Position numbers and translations under genes: made by a program. Positions 35,282-43,445 of a stretch of DNA of 64,000 nt are shown here, one piece after another (within the stretch, counting starts at the first letter, position 1; each line of letters opens with the position of its first letter). Origin of the DNA: Streptomyces sp. V4I2 (GTDB lineage: Bacteria > Actinomycetota > Actinomycetes > Streptomycetales > Streptomycetaceae); assembly GCF_030817655.1 (NCBI RefSeq), contig NZ_JAUSZM010000003.1, positions 1,426,001 through 1,490,000 of the forward strand, in the 5' to 3' direction. The notes beneath the pieces are model-generated. The model saw nothing but the letters and a program-made list of their open reading frames with translations. It was not told the origin of the DNA and did no database searches.

Positions 35282-36241
35282 TCAGGCGGTGCCGAGCACC
35301 GTGCGCAGGGTGCTGACGGCCTGGTTGATCGCGGCCTCGGCGGCGTGCGTCTCGCGCAGGGCGTTGAGCATCACGAAGTCGTGGATGATGCCCTGGTAGC
35401 GGACGGCCGTGACCGGGACGCCGGCCTGGCGCAGCTTGTTGGCGTAGGCCTCGCCCTCGTCGCGCAGGACGTCGGCCTCGCCGGTGATGACCAGGGCCGG
35501 GGGCAGTCCGGTGAGCTGCTCGGTGGTGGCCCGCAGCGGGGAGGCGGTGATCTCGGCGCGCTGTGCCTCGTCGGTCGTGTACTGGTCCCAGAACCACTGC
35601 ATGCCGTCGCGGCGCAGGAAGTAGCCGGTGGCGAACTGGTGGTAGGAGCCGGTGTCGAAGGCGGCGTCGGTGACCGGGTAGAAGAGCACCTGCTGCACCA
35701 GCGGGACATCGCCGCGCTCCTTGGCCATCAGCGTCAGCGCGGCGGTCATGTTGCCGCCGACCGAGTCACCGGCGACCGCGATGCGGGTGGCGTCCAGGCC
35801 CTTGGACGCGCCGTGCTGCACGACCCACTGGGCGACCGCGTAGTTCTGCTCGATCGCGACCGGGTAGCGGGCCTCGGGGGAGAGGTCGTACTCGGGGAAG
35901 ACCACCGCGGCGTTCGCGCCCACGGCGAGTTCGCGCACCAGGCGGTCGTGGGTGTGGGCGTTGCCGAACACCCAGCCCGCGCCGTGGATGTACAGGATCA
36001 CCGGCAGGGTGCCCTCGGCGCCCGCCGGCTTGACGATGCGGGCCCGGACACTGCCCGTCGGACCGCCCTCGACGGTGACCCACTCCTCGTCGATCTCCGG
36101 CTTCTCGATCTCGCCGGACTGCACCTCGTCGACGGCTTTGCGACCCTCGGCGGGCGCCAGGTCGAAGAGGTAGGGCGGGTTCGCGGTGGCCTCGACGAAG
36201 GCCTGGGCGGCGGGCTCGAGAACCGGGCGGGTTTCGGTCAT
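35282..36241 (-). CDS. Alpha/beta hydrolase, hormone-sensitive-lipase-like esterase
   Basis: 319 residues. The oxyanion motif reads LYIHGAGWVFGN (HGGGW type), the nucleophile VAGDSVGGNMTAAL, the acid in ITGEADVLRDEG and the base His in IIHDFVMLNAL. This is the HSL/GDSAG family of carboxylesterases. ATG at 36241 has GAGGAG six bases upstream. It is divergent from an OhrR-like regulator with a shared 180-base region, so it is the likely target of that regulator. Confidence 0.9.
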   Translation of the reverse strand: MTETRPVLEPAAQAFVEATANPPYLFDLAPAEGRKAVDEVQSGEIEKPEIDEEWVTVEGGPTGSVRARIVKPAGAEGTLPVILYIHGAGWVFGNAHTHDRLVRELAVGANAAVVFPEYDLSPEARYPVAIEQNYAVAQWVVQHGASKGLDATRIAVAGDSVGGNMTAALTLMAKERGDVPLVQQVLFYPVTDAAFDTGSYHQFATGYFLRRDGMQWFWDQYTTDEAQRAEITASPLRATTEQLTGLPPALVITGEADVLRDEGEAYANKLRQAGVPVTAVRYQGIIHDFVMLNALRETHAAEAAINQAVSTLRTVLGTA

Positions 36242-36318
36242 GACGATCTCCTCGGATCGGGTGCCGCGGGCAAACTCCGGCGGGGCTTCCGAAGCGGCGA
36301 CACAGATGCACAGTAGCG

Positions 36319-36393
36319 CTCGATTCAGTCGTGCGCAACTTATTCGTACCCTAACTGTCTGTGCTCTACTTATTAGAGGACGATAGAATCGAG
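36319..36393. promoter_or_regulatory. Divergent control region with inverted repeats
   Basis: CTCTA (36364-36368) and TAGAG (36374-36378) flank an AT-rich centre. Outside it, CTCGATTC (36319-36326) and GAATCGAG (36386-36393) form an 8-base inverted repeat. The region is unusually AT-rich for this genome. It separates the esterase and MarR/OhrR genes and is a candidate operator region. Confidence 0.5.
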
Positions 36394-36422
36394 AGGACTT
36401 CAAGATAGGGTGGTGAGCATCG

Positions 36423-36905
36423 ATGACCAGCACAGAGACCAGGAGCCGAGCCGTGAGCACAGCCTCCGAACCGGCCGAAGGGTCGCTGCTCCTGGACGAC
36501 CAGCTCTGCTTCGCGCTGTACGCCGCCTCCCGCGCGGTGACGGCGCGCTACCGGCCGCTGCTGGACGAGCTGGGGCTGACCTATCCGCAGTACCTGGTCA
36601 TGCTCGTGCTGTGGGAGCGGGACTCGATCTCGGTGCGTGAGCTGGGCGCCTCGCTCCAGTTGGAGTCCAGCACCCTGTCGCCGCTGCTCAAGCGCCTGGA
36701 GGCGAACGGCCTGCTGCACCGCGAGCGGCGGGCGGACGACGAGCGCTCCGTCGCCCTCCGCCTCAGCGAGGCCGGGGCCCGGCTCCGGGAGCGGGCGGGT
36801 ACGGTCCCTCTCGCCATCGGTGACGCCATGGGCCTGACCCCGGAGCAGGACGCCCTCGCCAAGCAGCTGCTCCGCCTGCTCACCTCGAACGTCAGCGCCG
36901 GCTGA
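36423..36905 (+). CDS. MarR-family regulator, OhrR-like (redox cysteine present)
   Basis: 160 residues. DDQLCFALYAASRAVTARYRPLLDELGLTYPQYLVMLVLWE matches OhrR proteins, including the N-terminal Cys (residue 30) that senses organic peroxides. The winged helix follows: SISVRELGASLQLESSTLSPLLKRLEANGLLHRERRADDERSV. OhrR normally controls the peroxide reductase ohr; here the divergent gene is an esterase and no ohr is present. ATG at 36423; a weak GGTGGTG precedes it. Peroxide or lipid-hydroperoxide sensing is likely. Confidence 0.87.
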   Translation: MTSTETRSRAVSTASEPAEGSLLLDDQLCFALYAASRAVTARYRPLLDELGLTYPQYLVMLVLWERDSISVRELGASLQLESSTLSPLLKRLEANGLLHRERRADDERSVALRLSEAGARLRERAGTVPLAIGDAMGLTPEQDALAKQLLRLLTSNVSAG

Positions 36906-36939
36906 GGCCACGCGGTGAGGGCGGAGCAGTCGTGGGCCC

Positions 36940-39252
36940 TCACTCGTTGTGCAGCACCTGTGCGACCGTCAGCCGTGCCGCTCGGCGGCCCGGGATGTAC
37001 GCGCCCAGGACCGCGATCACCACGCCCGCCGGGGCGAGGGCAAGCAGGGCGGAGGCCTGCCACACGTCCGTCATGTACGCGGGCAGGGTGATGTCCACGG
37101 CGTCCGCCATCCGCGGTACGACCAGTTCGTGGCCGAGCATGCCCAGCGGTATGCCGACCACGGTGCCGAGGGCGCCGAGCACCGCCATCGAGGTCACCGT
37201 CATCGCCGTCACCTGTCGGGGCGTCATGCCGATGGACTTGAGCATGCCGAGGTCGCGGCGGCGGTCGCGGGTGTTGAGGACGGCCGTGTTGAAGACGCCG
37301 AGGGAGGCGACGACGGCGAGCATCACGGTGAGTACCGATGCCGAGCCGACGATGGTCTGCGTGACGGTGTTGGCGCCGACCGGGTCCGGGCTGATCCCGG
37401 GGTCTGCGGCCCGGGCCGCGCGGGCGTAGGCGGCCGCGTCCGCTCCCTCGCGGAGTTTGACGTGGTAGGCGATCGGCTTCTCCTGGGGGGCCAGGGCGGT
37501 CAGCGTCGACTGGTCGGTGACGACGAGTCGACGGTCGTTGTGCATGTACTCCCCCACGATCGCCAGCGTCTCCTGCCGGTCGCCCTTCTCCAGCCGGACG
37601 CGGTCGCCGACCCGCAGGTCGTTGTGGCGCAGGAAGGCCGAGCCGGCGACGATCTCGCCGCTCCGGTGCATCCACCGGCCTTCGGTCAGCACGCTGTCCA
37701 GCGACGGACGGTCCCCCCGACGGCCCTCCAGCATCATCTCCTGCGCGGAGCCCGCCATCCGCACCTCTATGTCCGCCCTCGCGGTGACCTCTTCCGCACC
37801 GGGCAGGGACCGCAGCAGTGACTCGAGTTCGGGGTCGGTGTGCGTGGGCCGGATCTCCTTGCCGTTCTTGTACGCGCCGACGTACACCGTGACCTGGTAG
37901 GCGTCGCGGCCCGCCTCGCCGAACCTGGTCATCGACGTGGCCAGGCCGGTCGCGAAGGTCACGGTGGTCACGCCCAGGACGACGGCGGCGAGGGTGAGGG
38001 CACTGCGTCCGGGCCGGGCGAACGGCAGGCCGGCTCCCAGGCTCACCGAGCGTGGCAGTCTGCTGCCCGCCAGGCGCCGCTGGATGCCGAGGGCGCGTCC
38101 GGCGCGCGGGGCGCTGCCCGCGCTGATGGCCCGTGCGGCGGGCAGCCGGTGGGCGCGGGCCGCCGGGGCGAGTGCGGCGAGGAGACAGACGCCGGGCATG
38201 CCGAGCAGGGCGAGGACGTTCACCCAGGGCGCGATGCCCACGCTGTCGTGGAACACCCCCGCGTCCGGCCCCATGAAGACGAACTCGAAGAAGGGGCGGG
38301 CCAGCAGGTTCCCGGCGACGGCGCCGAGGACACAGCCGGCGACCGCGGGCACGGAGATCATCGTGAGGTACACGGCGAGCACCTGACCCGGGGTGAAACC
38401 GAGGGCCTTGAGGATGCCGATGTGCCGGAAGCCGGAGATCACCGCGCCGCTGACCACATTGGCGACGATGAGCACCGCCACCACGATGCCGAGGATGCCG
38501 AAGGCCATCAGGTAGGGGGTGTACGCGCGGGCCGAACTGCCGATCTGCTGCTTGAGGGTGAGGTACGACTGCGAGGCGGTCAGCGCGCCCGGCGCCAGCC
38601 CGTCGGTGACGGCGGCCAGGCTCGCGCGGAGCCGGTCCTGCGAGGAGGCGTCCGTGAAGCGGAAGAGCATCTGCGTGGCCGTGGGGTGCAGGGCCGCGAT
38701 CTGCTCGGGGGCGACCCAGGCGTCCGCGGTCCCGGCGAGGTCGAAGGCGAACCCGACGACGGTGAGGTCCGGGCCCGAGGGCACGCGGAGCTTCTTGCCG
38801 AGGTCGTCGGCGGTCCAGTCGGACTGCCGGTTCAGGACGACCTCGCCCGGCCCGGTGGCCCAGCGCCCCGCCCACAGGTCCAGTCGGCCCACCGGGCCCG
38901 CCGGGTCGCCCCGGCCCACGACAGTGAGGTCGGTGCCGAGCCCGAAGTTCATGGTCTCGCGCGGCAGTTCGACCGCGGCCTGGGCGAAGGGCCCGGCCAC
39001 GGCCTCGACACCGGGCTGCCGGGCCGTCCGCGCCAGCTCCACGTCCGAGACCCTGGCGGGATCGAAGGCGGCGGCGACATGCGCGCCGCGCTGCTTGCCG
39101 AAGGCCTTGTCGAAGGGCGCGGAGGCCGCGTCGAGCAGACCGAGCGCCACCACGAGCGCCGCCGTCGAGGTCAGCGTGACCAGGGCGATGACCAGGGTCT
39201 GGAGTCTGCGCCGCCGCACCGCCGCGCGGGCGGCCCGCCACACCGCCCTCAT
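36940..39252 (-). CDS. FtsX-like ABC transporter permease (MacB type, two permease modules)
   Basis: 770 residues. One N-terminal helix (LQTLVIALVTLTSTAALVVALG), a large extracytoplasmic domain, then three helices around residues 250-370 (YLMAFGILGIVVAVLIVANVVSGAVISGFRHIGILKALG). The second module repeats the plan and ends with VLTVMLAVVASLGVFNTAVLNTRDRRRDLGMLKSIGMTPRQV, the FtsX signature. ATG at 39252 overlaps the ATPase stop (ATGA). It works with the ATPase upstream as an exporter or mechanotransmission machine; the substrate is unknown. Confidence 0.92.
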   Translation of the reverse strand: MRAVWRAARAAVRRRRLQTLVIALVTLTSTAALVVALGLLDAASAPFDKAFGKQRGAHVAAAFDPARVSDVELARTARQPGVEAVAGPFAQAAVELPRETMNFGLGTDLTVVGRGDPAGPVGRLDLWAGRWATGPGEVVLNRQSDWTADDLGKKLRVPSGPDLTVVGFAFDLAGTADAWVAPEQIAALHPTATQMLFRFTDASSQDRLRASLAAVTDGLAPGALTASQSYLTLKQQIGSSARAYTPYLMAFGILGIVVAVLIVANVVSGAVISGFRHIGILKALGFTPGQVLAVYLTMISVPAVAGCVLGAVAGNLLARPFFEFVFMGPDAGVFHDSVGIAPWVNVLALLGMPGVCLLAALAPAARAHRLPAARAISAGSAPRAGRALGIQRRLAGSRLPRSVSLGAGLPFARPGRSALTLAAVVLGVTTVTFATGLATSMTRFGEAGRDAYQVTVYVGAYKNGKEIRPTHTDPELESLLRSLPGAEEVTARADIEVRMAGSAQEMMLEGRRGDRPSLDSVLTEGRWMHRSGEIVAGSAFLRHNDLRVGDRVRLEKGDRQETLAIVGEYMHNDRRLVVTDQSTLTALAPQEKPIAYHVKLREGADAAAYARAARAADPGISPDPVGANTVTQTIVGSASVLTVMLAVVASLGVFNTAVLNTRDRRRDLGMLKSIGMTPRQVTAMTVTSMAVLGALGTVVGIPLGMLGHELVVPRMADAVDITLPAYMTDVWQASALLALAPAGVVIAVLGAYIPGRRAARLTVAQVLHNE

Positions 39253-39956
39253 GCGGACGGCTCCAGGGTGTGCTCGCCGGTCACCCGGCCGTCGGCGAAC
39301 TCGACCATCCGGCCGGCGCAGCGCCGGGCGAGGTGCGCGTCGTGGGTGACCAGGATCAGGGTCTGGCCGATCTGGTTGAGATCGAGCAGCAGGTCCATCA
39401 CCTGCTCGCCGGCCCGGCTGTCCAGGGCACCGGTCGGCTCGTCGGCCAGCAGCAGGGCCGGACGGTTCATCAACGCCCGTGCCACGGCGACGCGTTGCCG
39501 CTCGCCGCCGCTGAGCACCGCCGGGTAGGCGTTGCGGCGGTCCGCGATGCCGAGTTCCTCGAAGAGCTCCAGGGCGCGGCGGCGGGCCTGCCGGGCCGGG
39601 GTGCCGGTCAACTGCGCGGCCAGCGCCACGTTGTCGAGCGCGGACAGGTCGTCGACCAGGTTGAAGAACTGGAAGATCATGCCGATGCGGCGGCGCCGGT
39701 ACAGCGCCAGGCCCTTCTCGCTCAACTCCCCCACGTTCTCGCCGTGTACGACGACCGTGCCGCCGGTCGGCCGGTCCAACCCGGCGATCATGTTGAGGAA
39801 GGTGGACTTGCCGCACCCCGAGGGCCCCATCACGGCGACCGCCTCCCCCGCCCGGATCTCCAGCGACACTCCGTCCAGCGCGGTCGTCTCGCCGTACTCC
39901 TTGCGCACACCGTCGAGCCGTACGACGGCCTCTCCCCTGCTCTCCTCAGTGATCAT
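39249..39956 (-). CDS. ABC transporter ATP-binding protein (LolD/MacB type)
   Basis: 235 residues. Walker A GPSGCGKSTFLNMIAGLD, Q-loop GMIFQFFNLV, signature LSGGERQRVAVARALMNRP, Walker B LLLADEPTGALDS and switch VTHDAHLA are all intact. The start lies 133 bases from the histidine kinase gene on the other strand. Such ATPase/FtsX pairs next to a two-component system often export antibiotics or peptides that the kinase senses. Confidence 0.94.
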   Translation of the reverse strand: MITEESRGEAVVRLDGVRKEYGETTALDGVSLEIRAGEAVAVMGPSGCGKSTFLNMIAGLDRPTGGTVVVHGENVGELSEKGLALYRRRRIGMIFQFFNLVDDLSALDNVALAAQLTGTPARQARRRALELFEELGIADRRNAYPAVLSGGERQRVAVARALMNRPALLLADEPTGALDSRAGEQVMDLLLDLNQIGQTLILVTHDAHLARRCAGRMVEFADGRVTGEHTLEPSA

Positions 39957-39990
39957 GCGGAAAACGCTACGGAGGGCAGGGCCGCATGAA

Positions 39991-40056
39991 CATCCCTCCA
40001 GGGATGGCAGATCGGGCGGCTCTCATCCTGGAGATGCAGGACCCTGTATCCACAGG
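39991..40056. promoter_or_regulatory. Divergent regulatory region with three palindromic elements
   Basis: CATCCCTCCAGGGATG (39991-40006), CATCCTGGAGATG (40024-40036) and CCTGTATCCACAGG (40043-40056) lie between the ABC exporter and the two-component genes. The first two share CATCC/GATG ends and may be binding sites of the adjacent NarL-type response regulator. Confidence 0.5.
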
Positions 40057-40089
40057 CTGATGCGGACTCCGTGCCGGTCTGCCAAGGTG

Positions 40090-40953
40090 ATGCTCGTGTG
40101 GAACGGGGAGACGAACGCGCTGATGACAGCGCTGGGGGTGGCGTGCGCGGCGGCCGTCGGGCTCGCGGTGGCGCTGTGGCGTACGCGGCGCCGGTGGCAG
40201 GCGGCCGTCGGGGAGCGCGGCTGGCTGCTGGAGCGGGAGCGGGAGAGTGCCGCACGCTCCGCGGTCGCGGCCGAACGCGACCGTATCGCCCGGGAGTTGC
40301 ACGACATCGTCAGTCACAACGTCAGCCTGATGGTGGTGCAGGCCGGGGCGGCCCGCGAGGTGCTGGGCACGATGCCGGACGAGGCCGCGGCGGCGCTGCG
40401 GGCGGTGGAGGACGCGGGACGGGGTGCGATGACCGATCTACGGCACCTGCTCGGGCTGTTGGCGCCGTCGGCGAGCGGCGAGGACGTGGATCCCGGCCCG
40501 CCCGGCGACAGCGGCGACTCGGTGGAGCTGGCTCCGCAGCCCGGCCTCGACCGGCTCGGCCCGCTCGTCGACCGGATCTCCTTCGCCGGGCTGCCCGTCG
40601 AGGTACGGATCTCCGGGGAGCCGCGCCCGCTGCCGCAGGGCATCGACGTGACCGCGTACCGGATAGTCCAGGAGGCGCTGACCAACGCGCTCAGGCACGG
40701 TGACGGAGGGAAGGCCGAGGTGACCGTGCGGTACGCGGACCACGCACTGCGCGTGGAGGTGCTCAACACCGGCCCGAGCGTCCTGACCGGCGCCGCGCCC
40801 GCGCGGACGGCACCCCGGCACCGGGACGGCACGGGACGCGGACTGCTCGGACTGCGCGAGCGGGTCGCGGTGTACGGCGGAGACCTGGACGCCCGGCGCC
40901 GGCTCGGCGGCGGCTACCGGGTCCGGGCGCGCATCCCCCTGGACCGCCCGTGA
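40090..40953 (+). CDS. Sensor histidine kinase, NarL/DesK type (HisKA_3)
   Basis: 287 residues. One membrane helix at the N-terminus (TALGVACAAAVGLAVALW), then HisKA_3 with the phospho-accepting His in ERDRIARELHDIVSHNVSLMVVQ, then an HATPase with IVQEALTNALRHG (N box) and GTGRGLLGLRERVAVYGG (G box). It lacks a large sensor domain, so it may sense via the membrane or the neighbouring transporter. ATG at 40090 or GTG at 40096 (AAGG eight bases upstream) can start it. Its stop overlaps the response regulator start. Confidence 0.9.
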   Translation: MLVWNGETNALMTALGVACAAAVGLAVALWRTRRRWQAAVGERGWLLERERESAARSAVAAERDRIARELHDIVSHNVSLMVVQAGAAREVLGTMPDEAAAALRAVEDAGRGAMTDLRHLLGLLAPSASGEDVDPGPPGDSGDSVELAPQPGLDRLGPLVDRISFAGLPVEVRISGEPRPLPQGIDVTAYRIVQEALTNALRHGDGGKAEVTVRYADHALRVEVLNTGPSVLTGAAPARTAPRHRDGTGRGLLGLRERVAVYGGDLDARRRLGGGYRVRARIPLDRP

Positions 40954-41621
40954 CGGCGGCCGGGCGGACGCCCCGCGTGCTCGTCGCCGACGACCAGAAC
41001 CTGATCCGCACCGGCTTCCGGCTGATCCTCAACGCACGGGGCATCGAGGTGGTCGGGGAGGCGGCCGACGGCGCCGAGGCGGTGGCGATGGCCCGCCGAC
41101 TCGAGCCGGACGTCGTGCTGATGGACATCCGCATGCCCGTCATGGACGGCCTGGAGGCCACCCGCCGCATCCTGGAACACGCCCCGGGCTGCCGGGTGCT
41201 CATGCTGACCACCTTCGACCTGGACCGCTACGTCTACACCGCGCTGTCGGTCGGGGCCAGCGGCTTCCTGCTGAAGGACGTCACGCCGGAACACCTGGCG
41301 GCGGCCGTACGGCTGGTCGACACGGGCGACGCCCTGCTGGCCCCGTCCATCACCCGGCGCCTGGTGGAGCGCTTCGCCTCCCAGGGCGAGGGTCCGTCCG
41401 CCGTGCCCGCGGATCTCGCCGCCCTCACGCCCCGCGAACTGGAGGTCCTGACCCTGCTGGGCCGCGGTCTGTCCAACACCGAGCTCGCCGCCGAACTGAC
41501 CCTGAGCGAAGCCACGGTGAAGTCCCACGTGGCCCGCATCTTCGCCAAGCTGACCCTGCGCGACCGCGCCCAGGCCGTCGTCCTGGCGTATGAGACGGGG
41601 CTGGTCAAGCCGGGCGGGTGA
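40950..41621 (+). CDS. Response regulator, NarL/LuxR type
   Basis: 223 residues. Receiver domain with VLVADDQNLIRTGFRLIL, phospho-acceptor Asp in DVVLMDIRMPVMDG and Lys in FLLKDVTPEHL. The LuxR helix-turn-helix LTPRELEVLTLLGRGLSNTELAAELTLSEATVKSHVARIFAKL follows. GTG at 40950 overlaps the kinase stop by 4 bases. It probably controls the divergent ABC exporter through the palindromes at 39991-40056. Confidence 0.95.
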   Translation: MTAAGRTPRVLVADDQNLIRTGFRLILNARGIEVVGEAADGAEAVAMARRLEPDVVLMDIRMPVMDGLEATRRILEHAPGCRVLMLTTFDLDRYVYTALSVGASGFLLKDVTPEHLAAAVRLVDTGDALLAPSITRRLVERFASQGEGPSAVPADLAALTPRELEVLTLLGRGLSNTELAAELTLSEATVKSHVARIFAKLTLRDRAQAVVLAYETGLVKPGG

Positions 41622-41727
41622 GCTCCGCCGGGAGGACGGGTGACGTACTCGGCGCAGGGAAGGTGCGACTCCTGACGGACGGTCCACAGCTCCGGGTCCA
41701 TGTTCCGCTTCTGGACCTCGCGACCGC

Positions 41728-41863
41728 TCAACCGCACTCCTGAGCAAGCGCCAGGAGCCCCGCGACCGCACCGAGTGCCAAGCCCGTAGGGGACCGCACC
41801 GAGCAGGTACGGGACGGCGGTGAGGGCCGCGACCGCCGCGATCAGCAGCACGCGGGCGCGCAC
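41728..41863 (-). pseudogene. Fragment of a small membrane protein, frameshifted
   Basis: On the minus strand the frame starting at GTG 41863 reads a membrane segment, RVLLIAAVAALTAVPYLLGAVP. After ~41790 the hydrophobic pattern continues only in another frame (TGLALGAVAGLLALAQECG) and stops at 41728. Together they would make a two-helix protein. The upstream coding-like stretch reads PVRETDSSLAATPIPRPSRYRPG without a convincing start. The rest of the gap 41622-42119 shows no clear gene. Confidence 0.35.
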
Positions 41864-42119
41864 GCCGGGCCGGTACCGCGACGGCCGGGGAATGGGCGTG
41901 GCGGCGAGTGAGCTGTCCGTCTCGCGGACCGGCGCGGCGCCACCGCGCAGCCAATGCGGCCGCGGCCTGCTGCTCGACCGGACCGGCCGGTGGAGCCGTC
42001 CCGAACGATCACAACTCGGTGATTGATGTTCCCTTTCGACGGGGACATGCCCGACGCTGACCGAGGGCGCGGATCGCCGTGCCCTCGGACCGACCTGTGA
42101 CGGGGACTGAGGAGTGGGC

Positions 42120-43184
42120 GTGGGTGTGGGCGGAGGCGGGGAGAGAGCCGTCGCGGTGACCGGCGGCAGTGGGTTCGTCGGCGGTCACCTCGTCCGGCGG
42201 CTGCTGGTGCGGGGCTATGCGGTGCGCACCACCGTGCGGAGCCTCGCGCACACGGCGAAGGTGCGGCCGCTGCGGGAGATGCAGGAGGAGTTCCCCGGCC
42301 GGCTGGACCTGTTCGAGGCGGACCTGCTGCGCGAGGGGTCCTTCGACAACGCGATCCGCGGCTGCCGAGTCGTCTTCCACGTGGCGTCGCCGTTCTTCAT
42401 GCCGGAGAAGATCAAGGACGGCAGACGGGACATGGTGGACCCGGCCCTCCTCGGCACGCGCAACGTGCTCGGCAGCCTGGAGCGGACCCCGACGGTCGAG
42501 AGACTGGTGTTCACCTCCACCGTCGGCGCGATCTTCGGCGACTACGCCGACGTGCTGGACATGGACGACCAGGTGCTCTCGGAGATGTACGTCAACACCA
42601 CCAGCACGGTGCAGGACAACCCGTACCACTACGCGAAGACGGTCGCGGAGCGCGCGGCGTGGGAGGCGGAGGCGGCCCAGGACCGCTGGCGCATGGTCTC
42701 CGTCAACCCCGGCCTGATCCTGGGCCCTTCGCTCTCCCCCGCCTCGGAGTCCGGCAGTCTGTTCCTGCTGGAGGAGCTGTTCAAGGGCTACTTCTTCTAC
42801 GGCGCTCCGGACTTCGCCTTCACGACGGCGGACGTACGGGAGGTGGCCGACGCGCACATCGCGGCGGCCGAGAACCCCGAGGCGAAGGGGCGTTACATCG
42901 TCGCGGCGCCGACGATGACGTCGTTCCACGACATGTCCCGCATCATCCGCGCGCACCACCCCCGCGACCTGCGGCTTCCGCGCACCGCGCTCCCGCACTG
43001 GCCGGTGCGCGTCCTGGGCCCCGCCTTCGGTCTGACCCAGGACTACATCCGGAAGCACCTCGGCATCCGCTTCCGGGTGGACAACAGCCGCAGCGTGCAT
43101 GAACTGGGTATCACCTACCGCCCGATCGAGCAGACGGTGCTCGACCACTACGAGGCGTGGCGGACGCAGCGGGCCGCGCGGTGA
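42120..43184 (+). CDS. NAD(P)-dependent epimerase/dehydratase, dihydroflavonol-reductase-like SDR
   Basis: 354 residues of the extended SDR family. The nucleotide site reads VAVTGGSGFVGGHLVRRLLVRG, the catalytic Tyr-Lys pair NPYHYAKTVAERAAWE, with VFTSTVGAIFG supplying the Ser/Thr and VSVNPGLILGPSLSP after it. It resembles dihydroflavonol-4-reductase and cinnamoyl-CoA reductase relatives; substrate unknown. Three in-frame GTG codons (42114, 42120, 42126) are possible; 42120 has GAGGAG five bases upstream. Confidence 0.88.
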   Translation: MGVGGGGERAVAVTGGSGFVGGHLVRRLLVRGYAVRTTVRSLAHTAKVRPLREMQEEFPGRLDLFEADLLREGSFDNAIRGCRVVFHVASPFFMPEKIKDGRRDMVDPALLGTRNVLGSLERTPTVERLVFTSTVGAIFGDYADVLDMDDQVLSEMYVNTTSTVQDNPYHYAKTVAERAAWEAEAAQDRWRMVSVNPGLILGPSLSPASESGSLFLLEELFKGYFFYGAPDFAFTTADVREVADAHIAAAENPEAKGRYIVAAPTMTSFHDMSRIIRAHHPRDLRLPRTALPHWPVRVLGPAFGLTQDYIRKHLGIRFRVDNSRSVHELGITYRPIEQTVLDHYEAWRTQRAAR

Positions 43185-43276
43185 CCCTGTCGCCCTCAGG
43201 CGAAGGTCCGTCAAACCTCCATCGGAGCAACACGACGAAGGTCACAGTTACGTATCGGGCATTTTACCCTTCAATC

Positions 43277-43306
43277 TTCACATCAGTCACACAAGTTGGT
43301 TAGGTT
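43277..43306 (+). promoter_or_regulatory. Promoter of the NlpC/P60-like gene
   Basis: TTCACA (43277-43282), an 18-base spacer, TAGGTT (43301-43306). The start of transcription would fall near 43313, giving a leader of about 130 bases. Confidence 0.5.
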
Positions 43307-43309
43307 GGC

Positions 43310-43435
43310 CGCCGGACCGCACGACTCCCTCCGGCGAACCCCGCCGTGTCGCGCGTTCCTCGGTCGAGTCACCCCCCGACCGGACCCGACGGCCGCCCAG
43401 GCGGCAGGAGTTCGGTGGTGGGGCTACGGAAGGAG
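43310..43435 (+). promoter_or_regulatory. Structured 5' leader, possible riboswitch
   Basis: Three hairpins follow one another: CGCCGGA/TCCGGCG (43310-43336), CGGTCG/CGACCG (43361-43382) and GCCGCC/GGCGGC (43392-43405), before the ribosome site AGGAG at 43431-43435. Streptomyces NlpC/P60 genes often have a c-di-AMP (ydaO) riboswitch here, but I cannot match its conserved core bases, so the identity is open. Confidence 0.3.
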
Positions 43436-43445
43436 TACCTCTTCC

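Noticed and set aside
43310..43445. Definite c-di-AMP (ydaO) riboswitch
   Set aside because: Context and hairpins fit, but the conserved core sequences of the motif cannot be matched by eye; kept only as an unassigned structured leader.
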